Made by a program: the position numbers and the translations under genes
Origin: CAZRCZ01 sp964598765
GTDB lineage: Bacteria; Sumerlaeota; Sumerlaeia; MVZB01; JAJFLK01
Direction of reading: 5' to 3'
Assembly: GCA_964598765.1 (NCBI GenBank)
Contig: CAZRCZ010000014.1
Span: forward strand, 67,268 to 131,267
Length of the DNA: 64,000 nt
The notes under the pieces: generated by a model
Database searches by the model: none
What the model was told of the DNA's origin: nothing
The model's input: only the letters and a program-made list of their open reading frames with translations
In this document: in pieces, positions 1 through 8,229 of the stretch
How positions within the stretch are numbered: position 1 is the first letter of the stretch
Layout: each line of letters starts with the position of its first letter

Positions 1-1008
1 CACGCCGCCGGATTCTTCGACGGGCTTACATTCACCGATGCCAATGGAACGTTTTTGGTTGGAACCAAGCCCTTTAATCTCAAGGACATCCAGACCTTTT
101 ACGCTTGGGTGGATTCGGAATTGCGATTCAACGCGCGGTTTTCCGACGCGCTCACGGGTTACCTGATGTGGAAATACCGCGAGACCACCCGCGATTTCAT
201 CGGCGATTTCTACGCCCAGATCGGCGACGTCACGTCGCGCCAAGATTTGTATAACTACCGACTCCGCCAAAACTGGCTCTTGGCCAACCTGAATTACCGC
301 CTGATCCATCCCAACCTGAACTGGTTCGCCAACGCGGGGCTGAATCTCAAAAGCCGCTCCGAGCTTTATCCCAATGAAAACGAGGCGTATTGGAACACCG
401 GAATCGTCTGGCTGAATCGGCGCAATACAGTGCGGATTGCTCCGAGCGTCGGATGGTCGCGCTTGGCTCTTTATGCCCCCTCCGATCCCAGATTCGGAGA
501 TCAGGATTCCTATTTTACCCGCCTGTATCTCGAATACATTCCGCTTCACGGGCGTTGGTTCGCGCGAGTGCAATTTGAATACGTCAAGACCACGGGCTCG
601 TTGGCGGAGATGACCGGGACTTCCACTTTCACCTTCTTTTCGGACGAGCGCCCCCGCACGCGCGTCGTCGCCGTTTACGGCGCGCAACTGGGTCCGAAGT
701 GGAACACCGAATTCTGGTTGGATTGGGAGCAGGAAACCGGCGGGTTGCGCGATCTTTCGTGGTTTCTTTCGCGCGACCTGCACGATGCGCTGGCGATTCT
801 GCGCATCCGATTCTTCAACGAGTTCACCAAGCCGGGAAGCACGACCACGACGACCACCACTTCCAATTCCAACAACGATCTGCTGAAGAATTTCGACTTC
901 GCCTTCGCCTTGAAACGAAAACTGCCCGACGAAAATCTGGACCTTCTGGCTCCTCCGGGTCTCCGCACCGTCCGACAGGAAGAGCGTCAGCCGATTACCG
1001 CGTATTAA
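1..1008 (+). CDS. Outer-membrane beta-barrel protein, C-terminal part (LptD-like?)
   Basis: The reading frame is open from base 1, so the N-terminus lies outside the window; 335 residues are visible. The protein shows many short alternating polar/aromatic strands (for example WLLANLNYRL, FARVQFEYV, WNTEFWLDWE) typical of an outer-membrane beta-barrel. Near residue 257 there is an RDLHDALAILRIRF segment, which resembles the RDLHCW-type segment near the C-terminus of LptD, the LPS-export barrel. A low-complexity Thr/Ser/Asn run (about residues 280-293) separates the last strands from a polar tail. Identity as LptD is an inference from one motif; another outer-membrane barrel is possible. The stop codon overlaps that of the convergent xylulokinase gene (shared TTAA, 1005-1008). 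Confidence 0.6.
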   Translation, partial: HAAGFFDGLTFTDANGTFLVGTKPFNLKDIQTFYAWVDSELRFNARFSDALTGYLMWKYRETTRDFIGDFYAQIGDVTSRQDLYNYRLRQNWLLANLNYRLIHPNLNWFANAGLNLKSRSELYPNENEAYWNTGIVWLNRRNTVRIAPSVGWSRLALYAPSDPRFGDQDSYFTRLYLEYIPLHGRWFARVQFEYVKTTGSLAEMTGTSTFTFFSDERPRTRVVAVYGAQLGPKWNTEFWLDWEQETGGLRDLSWFLSRDLHDALAILRIRFFNEFTKPGSTTTTTTTSNSNNDLLKNFDFAFALKRKLPDENLDLLAPPGLRTVRQEERQPITAY

Positions 1009-2516
1009 AACCGGTTTCGCAAAGCCGGATAGAAAGTCCGGAACTTTTCATAAATCGGTTCGTAGCTTTTGAAGGTCTTGGGAGACGGGCGGTAGCTTTT
1101 GCCCATGCGGACCGCTTTCCTGACCGCCGCCGGAAAATCGGGATAGAGTCCCGCGCCGACCCCCGCCAAAATCGCCGCGCCCAGCGCCGGACCTTCCGGA
1201 CTTTCGACGCAATTCACGCGGATGTCAAGAACGTCGGCGAGCATTTGCATCCAAAACGGACTCCTCGCCCCGCCGCCGGTTGCGCGAATCTCTTGGAGGT
1301 CAATTTGTAAATTGCGGACGGCGGAAAGGCAATCGCGCAGAGCGAAACAAACCCCCTCAACCACCGCGCGCGTGAAATGCGCTTTGGCGTGCCGAAGCGT
1401 CAGGCCGATGAAGGCTCCCCGCGCGTGGGGATCGTTGTGCGGCGACCGCTCGCCGACCAGATACGGAAGAAAAAAAAGTCCTTCGGCTCCGGGTGGAGTC
1501 TTGGCGGCGTCGGCGAGGAGCAAGTCGTAGGGATCGCGTTGGTTTTTTTTCGCGCGGGCGATTTCCTCGCGTCCCAGCGCGTTGCGATACCACTGCAACG
1601 CCCCACCCGCGCTCAGGATGCAACCCATGAGATAAGAGACGCCCGGGACGGCATGATCGAACGTCGCCAACGCGAGCGTCGGATCGAGCCGCGCCTCGCG
1701 CGTCGGCGCGAAGATCACCCCCGACGTTCCGAGGCTGACCATGCATTGCCCCTCGGCGATGACGCCGACTCCGGTCGCTCCCGCGGGTTGGTCTCCCGCG
1801 CCGGCGATGACCGGCGTTCCCTCGGCGAGTCCCGTTTCTTTTGCCGCTTGTTGCGCCAAACCTCCTGCGACGGAAGTGGAATCCATGAGCGGCGGAAGGA
1901 GCGCGGGATTCAGATTTAATTTCTCCAACAGCGGAACCGCCCAGCGCTTTTGGCCGACCTCCATCATCACCGTTCCCGCGCCGTCGGCAACGTCCATTGC
2001 CTTTTGGCCGGTCATGCGGAGCCGGACATAATCCTTGGGAAGCAACACGGTCGTGAGCCGCGCGAAATTTTTCGGTTCGTGGCGTCGTAGCCAGAGAACT
2101 TTGGGCAAAGTAAAACTCGTCAATGCCGGATTTTTGACCAGCGCGAGAAATTGATCACGTCCGACGGTCTCCATAGCCTCGGCGCACTCGGCGGAGGTCC
2201 GGCCGTCGCACCAAAGGAGCGCCGGACGAATGACGCGGTCCTCGGCATCCAGAAAAACCGATCCGTGCATCTGTCCCGAAAAAGAAATCCCCCCGACGCG
2301 CGCCGGATCAATTTTTCGGGCGACGACTTTCAAGCCCTTGCGCGTCGCGTCCCACCAATCTTCTGGGTTTTGTTCCGCCCAGTTCGGGTGCGGCGTCGAG
2401 AGGGGATAATCGTGAACTGAAGAAGCCAACGATCTCCCCTTGAGATCAAACGCGACGACCCGCGTCGAGGACGTGCCGACGTCTATGCCGATGAGAATGT
2501 CCTTTTTTTTGGCCAT
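1005..2516 (-). CDS. xylB: Xylulokinase (FGGY carbohydrate kinase)
   Basis: Phosphorylates D-xylulose to xylulose 5-phosphate with ATP, feeding the pentose phosphate pathway. The 503-residue length fits the family. Visible motifs are the N-terminal phosphate-binding DVGTSSTRVV (about residues 9-18), SGQMHGSV characteristic of xylulose-type FGGY kinases, DGRTSAEC, and GAGDQPAGATG carrying the catalytic Asp. The ATG at 2516 is chosen because GGGAGG precedes it by a few bases; a longer frame to 2567 would translate repeat DNA. The gene stands alone between a convergent membrane-protein gene and a downstream-facing acetyltransferase, with no xylA in view. Other FGGY sugar specificities are possible but the SGQMHG motif favours xylulose. 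Confidence 0.85.
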   Translation of the reverse strand: MAKKKDILIGIDVGTSSTRVVAFDLKGRSLASSVHDYPLSTPHPNWAEQNPEDWWDATRKGLKVVARKIDPARVGGISFSGQMHGSVFLDAEDRVIRPALLWCDGRTSAECAEAMETVGRDQFLALVKNPALTSFTLPKVLWLRRHEPKNFARLTTVLLPKDYVRLRMTGQKAMDVADGAGTVMMEVGQKRWAVPLLEKLNLNPALLPPLMDSTSVAGGLAQQAAKETGLAEGTPVIAGAGDQPAGATGVGVIAEGQCMVSLGTSGVIFAPTREARLDPTLALATFDHAVPGVSYLMGCILSAGGALQWYRNALGREEIARAKKNQRDPYDLLLADAAKTPPGAEGLFFLPYLVGERSPHNDPHARGAFIGLTLRHAKAHFTRAVVEGVCFALRDCLSAVRNLQIDLQEIRATGGGARSPFWMQMLADVLDIRVNCVESPEGPALGAAILAGVGAGLYPDFPAAVRKAVRMGKSYRPSPKTFKSYEPIYEKFRTFYPALRNRF

Positions 2517-2543
2517 GAATTTCCCTCCCGCCAAAAGATCAAA

Positions 2544-2624
2544 CACATAGACACGAAGGAGACACAAACTTACACAAAGAAGAATTCATTTTCTTCTCCT
2601 TGGTGTCTTGGTGTCTTGGTGGTT
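2544..2624. repeat. Dispersed ACACGAAGG / TTGGTGTC repeat pair
   Basis: A unit reading ACACGAAGGAGACACAAA (about 2551-2568) faces an inverted partner TCCTTGGTGTCTTGGTGTCT (about 2597-2616). The same kind of unit recurs at 24031-24108 and near 57000. Its right half encodes the last residues (NHQDTKTPRRRK) of the acetyltransferase gene. Confidence 0.6.
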
Positions 2625-3260
2625 AATTTTCTTAACCTTCCCAGATTCGGCTTCGGTAATTTGGTCGTTGCCGATCCGCCGGTAGCTTCTTCCACATGCG
2701 GCGCATTTGGCGCGCGCGGCTTTTCCCCGTCGCGCAAATATCAATTTCACGCCGCACGCGCACATCCATCCGGCCATCCGCGCCGGATTGCCGAGCGCGA
2801 GCGCGTAAGCCGGAACGTCGCGCGTGACGATCGCCCCGGCTCCTATGAAGGCCCCTTCGCCGATTTCAATTCCGCACAGGATCGTCGCATTGGCTCCGAT
2901 CGTCGCGCCGCGTCGGACGAGCGTCGACTTGTATTCGCCTTTCCTGCTCACGCGCGCCCGCGGATTGATGACGTTGGTGAAAACGACCGACGGCCCGCAA
3001 AACACGTCGTCCTCCAAAGTCACGCCGTCGAAGACTGAAACATTGTTCTGAATTTTGACATGGTCGCCGACGACCGCGCGTCCACCGACCATCACGTTTT
3101 GTCCCAGCGTGCAGTGCGCGCCGATTCTCGCGCCGGCGATGACGTGGCAGAAATGCCAGATTTTCGTCCCCTTGCCGACGACCGCGCCTGCATCCACCAC
3201 GGCGGTCGAATCGGACCAGAATCGGGCTGATATTCGGGTTTTGCGATTTGGAACAACCAT
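2586..3260 (-). CDS. Left-handed beta-helix sugar N-acetyltransferase (WlbB/WbpD-like)
   Basis: 224 residues with hexapeptide repeats through about residues 18-160 (such as VGKGTKIWHFCHV, IGAHCTLGQNVMVGG, GVTLEDDVFCGP). The FTNVINPRARVSR segment and the ALGNPARMAGWM ending match the acyl-CoA-dependent acetyltransferases that make 2,3-diacetamido uronic acids for LPS O-antigen. A C-terminal zinc-ribbon-like pair, CACG and CAACG, follows, as in some members of this family. The last residues (INHQDTKTPRRRK) are translated from a dispersed repeat that also supplies the stop, so the original C-terminus may have been replaced. No other O-antigen biosynthesis genes lie adjacent. The family is clear; the exact substrate is inferred. 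Confidence 0.8.
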   Translation of the reverse strand: MVVPNRKTRISARFWSDSTAVVDAGAVVGKGTKIWHFCHVIAGARIGAHCTLGQNVMVGGRAVVGDHVKIQNNVSVFDGVTLEDDVFCGPSVVFTNVINPRARVSRKGEYKSTLVRRGATIGANATILCGIEIGEGAFIGAGAIVTRDVPAYALALGNPARMAGWMCACGVKLIFARRGKAARAKCAACGRSYRRIGNDQITEAESGKVKKINHQDTKTPRRRK

Positions 3261-3410
3261 GAATTTCTTGTTTCCCGGTTCTTCGGTTCATTCTCCGTTT
3301 TCGATGAGCATCGGGGCATGATGAGCAAGAATTCCGTCGAGAGCAAGAATTTTAGCGCGTGCGCTTGTTCGCCGGACGCATCTTGCCGGGCCACAATGAA
3401 TTTGGTCTCA

Positions 3411-3438
3411 TCAACCCCGCGATTCATCGCGGGGTTGA
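3411..3438. repeat. CCCGCGAT hairpin of a dispersed repeat (perfect 13-bp stem)
   Basis: TCAACCCCGCGAT, a 2-base loop, then ATCGCGGGGTTGA. This is the core of a longer repeat (about 3375-3490) that recurs around 25632-25870 and as a core at 32198-32217. It sits in the 286-bp gap between the acetyltransferase and the divergent sulfotransferase-like gene; I see nothing else in that gap. Confidence 0.85.
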
Positions 3439-3546
3439 TGAAAGTTTTCTTCGCCGTCTCTCTCGGCATTCAAGACCGTCTCGTAAGCAAGATACGCCTT
3501 TGTCGGCTTGTTCTTTTGGTAATGGGCAATAAATTGGGATAGAATC

Positions 3547-4221
3547 ATGTCTTCGGCGTTCAGGCCGAGGAGAAATTTCGGAACCATGCTCAATTCAATC
3601 CGTCGAATTTTTTCGAGACTGAAACACGGCGAACCGATCATCATCGTTTCCGGTCTGCCCCGTTCGGGAACCTCCATGATGATGAAGATGCTGGAAGCCG
3701 GAGGCTTGGAGGTTCTGACCGACGGCGTTCGAACCGCCGACGAGGACAACCCCAAAGGCTACTACGAATTCGAGCGAGTCAAGGATTTGGACAAGACGAC
3801 CGACAAAGCGTGGGTTGGCGAAGCCAAAGGCAAAGTGGTAAAGGTCATCTCCTTTTTGCTCAAAGACCTTCCTCCGGATTTCAATTATCGCGTGATTTTC
3901 ATGCGCCGGCGGATCGGCGAGATTCTGGCCTCGCAGAATAAGATGCTCGTCCGGCGCGGCGAGTCGCCCGATGTCGCCGGAGACGAAAAAATGGCGCGCA
4001 ATTATCAGGCGCATCTCTTGAAGGTGAATGATCTTCTCAGACGCGCGCCGAACTTCGAGGCAATCTACGTGGATTACCACGACGCGCTCGAAAAGCCCGC
4101 CGAGTCGGCGGAGAAAATCAAACGGTTCTTGGAGAGCAATCTCGACGCGTCCAAGATGACGGGGATCGTGGATCAACAACTTTATCGCAACCGCCAAAAG
4201 CAACCGTCCGACCGGAAATGA
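3547..4221 (+). CDS. Sulfotransferase-family P-loop protein
   Basis: 224 residues. A 5'-phosphosulfate-binding-like P-loop, IIIVSGLPRSGTSMM (about residues 31-45), is followed at about 110-130 by a strand-helix with VIFMRRRIGEILASQNKML, the usual place of the 3'-phosphate-binding segment. This is a short member of the PAPS-dependent sulfotransferase superfamily; many such proteins act on surface glycans, but the acceptor here is unknown. Start: the ATG at 3547 is used; an in-frame ATG at 3586 has a GAGGAG about 14 bases upstream and is an alternative. It is followed 118 bp later by a TolC-family gene in the same direction, possibly co-transcribed. Confidence 0.7.
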   Translation: MSSAFRPRRNFGTMLNSIRRIFSRLKHGEPIIIVSGLPRSGTSMMMKMLEAGGLEVLTDGVRTADEDNPKGYYEFERVKDLDKTTDKAWVGEAKGKVVKVISFLLKDLPPDFNYRVIFMRRRIGEILASQNKMLVRRGESPDVAGDEKMARNYQAHLLKVNDLLRRAPNFEAIYVDYHDALEKPAESAEKIKRFLESNLDASKMTGIVDQQLYRNRQKQPSDRK

Positions 4222-4339
4222 AAAGCCTCCTCTTACCGTTTGCGTTTTGCTCCCGCCGCGCTAAAATCGTCCGTTTGTCCGTTCCCTAGGAAAAGCCGCG
4301 ACAGTGCGGGAAACGGGAAATTTTGGACGCGCGGGGGAA

Positions 4340-6055
4340 ATGATGAAAAGAGGGATGCAACAATTTACGGGACTGGCGTTGCTGTTAATCATGGCCGGTT
4401 GCTGGCGGACTCCGGCACCGGCAGGGTGGAAATATCAGGTCCATCCCGAAGTTTTTGCCCAAGGTCCGACCATATCCTCGGGCGCCGCAACGAAGACCGC
4501 CGACGCCGGCACCTCGCGAACGGCGGTCAAGATTGATCCCGCTTCCGCCGTTGGATACGAAAACGTACCGGACCCGCTGAAAAAACTTTACGGTCCCTCG
4601 CCCAAGCCCCTGAGCGAGGCCGAAGTGATCGCGCAGACTTTGGCGCACAACCGCGACCTCAAAATCGAAAATTACTCGCTTCAAATCGCCGAGACGCAAA
4701 TTCCGATCAGCAAGAGCATCTATGACCTTTTGCTCCGCGCCGACGCCGCCTTTGTCCACCAGAAATCCGACACCACGACGATTCCGACGACGAACGTGAC
4801 GACGCGCAATTGGCAGACGGACGTCTCGGCGACGCAACTCCTTCCCTCCGGCGCCCTGCTTCAGTTGGCGTATATCTACGGCTATCTGAACCAAAGCCCG
4901 CATCCCTTAATGATCAATCCCGTCATCTCGCACGGAATGACGTTAACGGTTTCTCAGCCTCTATTGCGCGGCATGGGACCGAAAGTGACGAACGCCAACA
5001 TTCACATCGCGCAACTGGGGGAGAAAATTTCGGCGGCGCAATTCGAGACCCTTCTTCAAAACCAACTCGCGCAGGCGATTGATGCTTATTGGAATCTAGT
5101 CTTCGCCGTCCGCAGTTACGACGTTCAGGTGATCTCCTACACGGCGGCGCTCGATTTGCTCCGCGTCAATTCGGCCAAGGTCAAAGCGGGGGTTATGGCC
5201 CCGACGGATGAACTCCAAGCTAAGGCCCGCGCCGAGAGCCGACGCGAGGCGATCATTCGCGTCCGCCAAATCGTGCGCGACGCCGAGGACCGACTCAAAC
5301 GGACGATGTTTTTTCAGGACCAAGTTCCCGCGTGGGAGTTGGAGTTAATGCCCACTCAGGAATTGACTTGGCGCGAAGCGAAGATTGATTCCTCCGCCGT
5401 TCTGACCGAAGCGTTGGAGCAAAGGCCGGAGATTCGCGCGCGGGAGGCCGCCCTCAGCGTTTCCGATCTGCAGTTGCTCAAGGCCAACGACCAACTCAAG
5501 CCGCAATTGGACTTGGTCGGTTCGGCCGGTTGGTCGGGATTGGACGACCATCAAGGCGACGCCTTCGAGGATTTTCACAGCGGCGACAACGATAAAGAGT
5601 CGGTGGGTCTGCAATTCAGGTTCCCGCTTCAAAATCGTCAGGCGCGATACGCGAAACTCCAGCGTCAACTCGAAAAGGACCGGGCGATGGAGGAATATCA
5701 ACGCCAGCGCGACGACGTGACGTTCGACGTGCGCCAAGCGGTGCGTGGCGTGAAGACCGCGCGCGAGCGAATTGACATCAGCCGCTCGCGCGTCGAGAGC
5801 GAAACGGCCAATCTGGATTCCGCGCGCAAGCGATTCGAGGTCGGCGTCGGGACGTCGTTCGAGGTTCTTCAATTTCAGGATAATTTGGCTTCCGCGCAGG
5901 AGTCCTACGTTCAGGCCATCGTGGATTACAACAAATCACTCAACGATCTCGAACTTGCGCGGGGAACGATCCTCAAGACCTACGGCGTTGCCATCGAATC
6001 GCCTGACCTGAAGCCGGAGGACAAGCCGGTCTTGTTCTCGGTCGGATTAAATTAG
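4340..6055 (+). CDS. TolC-family outer-membrane efflux lipoprotein
   Basis: 571 residues. An N-terminal lipoprotein signal ends in the lipobox LIMAGC, so the mature protein should be lipidated at Cys about 22. Two related halves of long helices with short strands follow, typical of the outer-membrane efflux (TolC/OprM) family, including LLLRADAAFVHQK, a second-half ALSVSDLQLLKANDQLKPQLDLVGSAGW-like region (about residues 370-400), and a final FEVLQFQDNLASAQESYVQA helix. It would form the outer-membrane channel of a type I or RND exporter; no inner-membrane pump or adaptor gene is adjacent. The start at 4340 (tandem ATGs, GGGGG just upstream) is preferred over a GTG at 4304 because it places the signal peptide at the N-terminus. 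Confidence 0.85.
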   Translation: MMKRGMQQFTGLALLLIMAGCWRTPAPAGWKYQVHPEVFAQGPTISSGAATKTADAGTSRTAVKIDPASAVGYENVPDPLKKLYGPSPKPLSEAEVIAQTLAHNRDLKIENYSLQIAETQIPISKSIYDLLLRADAAFVHQKSDTTTIPTTNVTTRNWQTDVSATQLLPSGALLQLAYIYGYLNQSPHPLMINPVISHGMTLTVSQPLLRGMGPKVTNANIHIAQLGEKISAAQFETLLQNQLAQAIDAYWNLVFAVRSYDVQVISYTAALDLLRVNSAKVKAGVMAPTDELQAKARAESRREAIIRVRQIVRDAEDRLKRTMFFQDQVPAWELELMPTQELTWREAKIDSSAVLTEALEQRPEIRAREAALSVSDLQLLKANDQLKPQLDLVGSAGWSGLDDHQGDAFEDFHSGDNDKESVGLQFRFPLQNRQARYAKLQRQLEKDRAMEEYQRQRDDVTFDVRQAVRGVKTARERIDISRSRVESETANLDSARKRFEVGVGTSFEVLQFQDNLASAQESYVQAIVDYNKSLNDLELARGTILKTYGVAIESPDLKPEDKPVLFSVGLN

Positions 6056-6086
6056 GACAAAAATCGAACCCGGGTGAGCGCGGATT

Positions 6087-6458
6087 TCACGGATGAGAAG
6101 ACGCAGTTGCCGTGGCGGTTTCTTGAATCACAACGTAGTCGCGTTCGATGATCCCCCGAAAAGCCGGAGAGGTGGACGCCCAATCCACGACGTCCACCAT
6201 GAAGGGAAGATCTGACTCGCTGAACGCCTCACGCAAGTCGGCGAGGCGGGCGATCGGAAACGGGCGCGCCGTCATCAAAACCAAATCGAGATCGGAAGTC
6301 TTGTGGGCTTTGCGGCGTCCGGTCGTCGCGCCCGCTTCCCTTTCAGGTTCAGGAAGAAGGCGCGACCCAAAGACTCGGACCTCTTGATCGGGCGCGAATC
6401 GGCGGATAATCGCGCGGACGGTTTCCAAGTCGCGGGGATCGGCGTCTATTCGTTCCAC
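6087..6458 (-). CDS. Minimal nucleotidyltransferase (MNT) domain protein
   Basis: 123 residues, GTG start with GAAGAG about 9 bases upstream. VRVFGSRL followed by SDLDLVL gives the GS...DxD signature of polymerase-beta-type minimal nucleotidyltransferases, and a third acidic position is plausible at FMVDVVDW. An extra charged stretch of about 20 residues (about 34-53) lies between the GSR and SDLDL parts, longer than usual. Such proteins commonly pair with HEPN proteins as toxin-antitoxin modules that act by nucleotidylylation, but no HEPN gene is next to it here. It lies 26 bp downstream of the two-TM protein gene on the same strand. Function is unknown. Confidence 0.75.
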   Translation of the reverse strand: MERIDADPRDLETVRAIIRRFAPDQEVRVFGSRLLPEPEREAGATTGRRKAHKTSDLDLVLMTARPFPIARLADLREAFSESDLPFMVDVVDWASTSPAFRGIIERDYVVIQETATATASSHP

Positions 6459-6484
6459 GGATTCATCTCTTCCGCATGTTCATG

Positions 6485-7480
6485 CTACGTATGCTGTGTC
6501 GGAGCCTGCTGAATTGCCTTGGATGCAAGCGCAATTGCACCGGTCAGGCCAGCGGAGTCAGGCAACTCGTCTCGGCTATATCCATTGGGTTGGGTCGCGA
6601 AAATGCACTGAGAAGCATGAACCAAAATGATGTCTCGGTTTCCAATTTGTCCCACGGGCCACATAAGAGCCTGATATGTGCGAAGGGCATTGTGACGGTG
6701 CTTATTAAGAACAGAATTGTGACGGTGAGCCAAGTAGCTACGTCCTGTCAAATAGAGCATCGAGGAAAGGATTGAAAAGGCGAGAATCTTTCCTATCGCT
6801 ATCTGAAACGCTTGCGGTGTGTCCTTTGGCTGAAGCAACTCCCAACGATGCGCGAACATGCTGGCTATCGCTCCACCGACCATCAGAAAGCCTAAAAATG
6901 CGATGGTCCAAAGCCATTTGAGGCTTGCGCATTCGTGTCTCTCTGATTCCTCTAGGAATACACTTGCCTGCTTTTCCACGGCGGTATCCCCTGATGCCTT
7001 ACGTATGGCCTCCAGAACCTCCTGAGCTTGCGCGCTCTTGTTTTCCAGATCGCGCATTCGCTGTTCGGCTACCGCTTTGAACTCCGCGAAAATTGGCTCA
7101 ACGCCTTTTTGTAGTGTCAGCTTGGCCATAAGGGCAATAGCCGGAGCGAGACACGAGTAGGCTTGAACGTGCGCTTGTTCCAATTCAACCATCAAGCGAG
7201 TTCTGACGCTAGTTGCATCTGATTGTTTAGGATCGAAGCGCATTATCTTCTCAAAAACTGATAGGCATGCTTGGGCCTTTGCGCGTATCTTTTCCTTCTC
7301 TGTTTGAGGTAGAGCGCCAAGGACTTCATTATTAAGAGACGAGAACAGCCTTCTGATTTCATCACCTTTTCGATTTGCGCCAGTGAACGCAAAAGACGCC
7401 CCCAATTGATCCCTCTGCTCCAAGGAGGATGTATCGAATGACTGAATGGCTATTTCGGGTTGGTCCGTCGGGGCAGGCAT
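6485..7480 (-). CDS. Two-TM membrane protein of unknown function
   Basis: 331 residues; the start at 7480 is fixed by AAAGGAG 9 bases upstream. The first ~190 residues are soluble and helical with a coiled-coil-like stretch (EFKAVAEQRMRDLENKSAQA). Two membrane segments follow, WLWTIAFLGFLMVGGAIASM (about 194-213) and ILAFSILSSMLYLTG (about 237-251). The C-terminal cytoplasmic part contains NKHRHNALRTYQAL and ILVHASQCIF, a conserved-looking block I have seen in uncharacterised proteins but cannot name. Base composition is visibly less GC-rich than neighbouring genes, which hints at transfer. The reading frame stays open upstream to 8077 only because it runs antisense-like through plsC; that extension is not credible. 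Confidence 0.75.
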   Translation of the reverse strand: MPAPTDQPEIAIQSFDTSSLEQRDQLGASFAFTGANRKGDEIRRLFSSLNNEVLGALPQTEKEKIRAKAQACLSVFEKIMRFDPKQSDATSVRTRLMVELEQAHVQAYSCLAPAIALMAKLTLQKGVEPIFAEFKAVAEQRMRDLENKSAQAQEVLEAIRKASGDTAVEKQASVFLEESERHECASLKWLWTIAFLGFLMVGGAIASMFAHRWELLQPKDTPQAFQIAIGKILAFSILSSMLYLTGRSYLAHRHNSVLNKHRHNALRTYQALMWPVGQIGNRDIILVHASQCIFATQPNGYSRDELPDSAGLTGAIALASKAIQQAPTQHT

Positions 7481-7539
7481 GAAGTTGACTCCTTTCGTTC
7501 TGGTCTGTGAAGACTTGCCGCAGTTTGCATCTAAATATC

Positions 7540-8229
7540 CTAACCCATGTCCTCGACGGTTTTCATCACCGCCCCTAATTTTCGCCATTGCGCTTCGAGC
7601 TGGTCGGCGCATTTTTGGATATAATCGCGCCGCGATTCGGCCTCGCCGCGCGGACCGACGATGAACGGTTCGCCGACGCTCATCCTGACTTTGGCCGGAC
7701 GGGGAAAAATTTTGCCGCGTCCCAAGGCGCGCTCCGTTCCACGCACCAAAACCGGAACGCACGGAACCTCGGGAACCTGCTCGACGATCATGCCGAATCC
7801 GCCGCGTGGTTTGGTCGTTTTGCCGTCGGCGGAGCGCGTCCCTTCGGGGAAAAGCAGAAGCGGATAGCCCGCCTTCAAGACAGCCACGCACGTCTTGATC
7901 GCCTCGCGGTCCACCCCCTCGCGCCGGATCGGATGGCAATCGTATCCGCGAATCATGGCTCCGAGAATCGGGACGCGAAACAGTCCGTCGCGCCCAAGCG
8001 AATGAACGTCCCGATCCAGCAGGCCGCCGATCAGAGGGGGATCGAGATAGCTGGCGTGATTGGAAAGGATGAGACAAGGTCCGGTCGCAGGCAAATTTTC
8101 GGCCCCCTCCAATTCGGCGCGGTTATACCATTTGAAAAACGGACGGACGAAACAACGCGAAAAACGGAAAAACCGATTTGGTTTTTCACCGGCGGGGCGA
8201 AGGACCAATTCCTTGCCGGTTTCGGTCAT
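7540..8229 (-). CDS. plsC: 1-acyl-sn-glycerol-3-phosphate acyltransferase
   Basis: 229 residues. Transfers an acyl group to the sn-2 position of lysophosphatidate to give phosphatidate, on the inner face of the cytoplasmic membrane. Motif I is NHASYLDP (HX4D catalytic pair, about residues 57-64), motif III is FPEGTRS, and a later VPVLVRGTE matches motif IV. The start codon overlaps the stop of cmk by 4 bp (ATGA), showing translational coupling; the cmk-plsC order is common in other bacteria. The substrate form (acyl-ACP or acyl-CoA) cannot be told. Confidence 0.9.
   Translation of the reverse strand: MTETGKELVLRPAGEKPNRFFRFSRCFVRPFFKWYNRAELEGAENLPATGPCLILSNHASYLDPPLIGGLLDRDVHSLGRDGLFRVPILGAMIRGYDCHPIRREGVDREAIKTCVAVLKAGYPLLLFPEGTRSADGKTTKPRGGFGMIVEQVPEVPCVPVLVRGTERALGRGKIFPRPAKVRMSVGEPFIVGPRGEAESRRDYIQKCADQLEAQWRKLGAVMKTVEDMG

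Noticed and set aside
4304..4340. GTG start of the TolC-family gene at 4304
   Set aside because: It would put 12 residues ahead of the lipoprotein signal peptide; the tandem ATGs at 4340/4343 follow a G-rich ribosome-binding site.
6087..7480. Complete MNT-HEPN toxin-antitoxin pair
   Set aside because: No HEPN domain (RX4-6H motif in a four-helix protein) was found in the adjacent gene or nearby; the neighbour is a two-TM protein.
6485..8077. Single 530-residue protein covering the two-TM gene and most of plsC
   Set aside because: The N-terminal part runs through plsC in a different frame. A strong AAAGGAG before the ATG at 7480 marks the real start.
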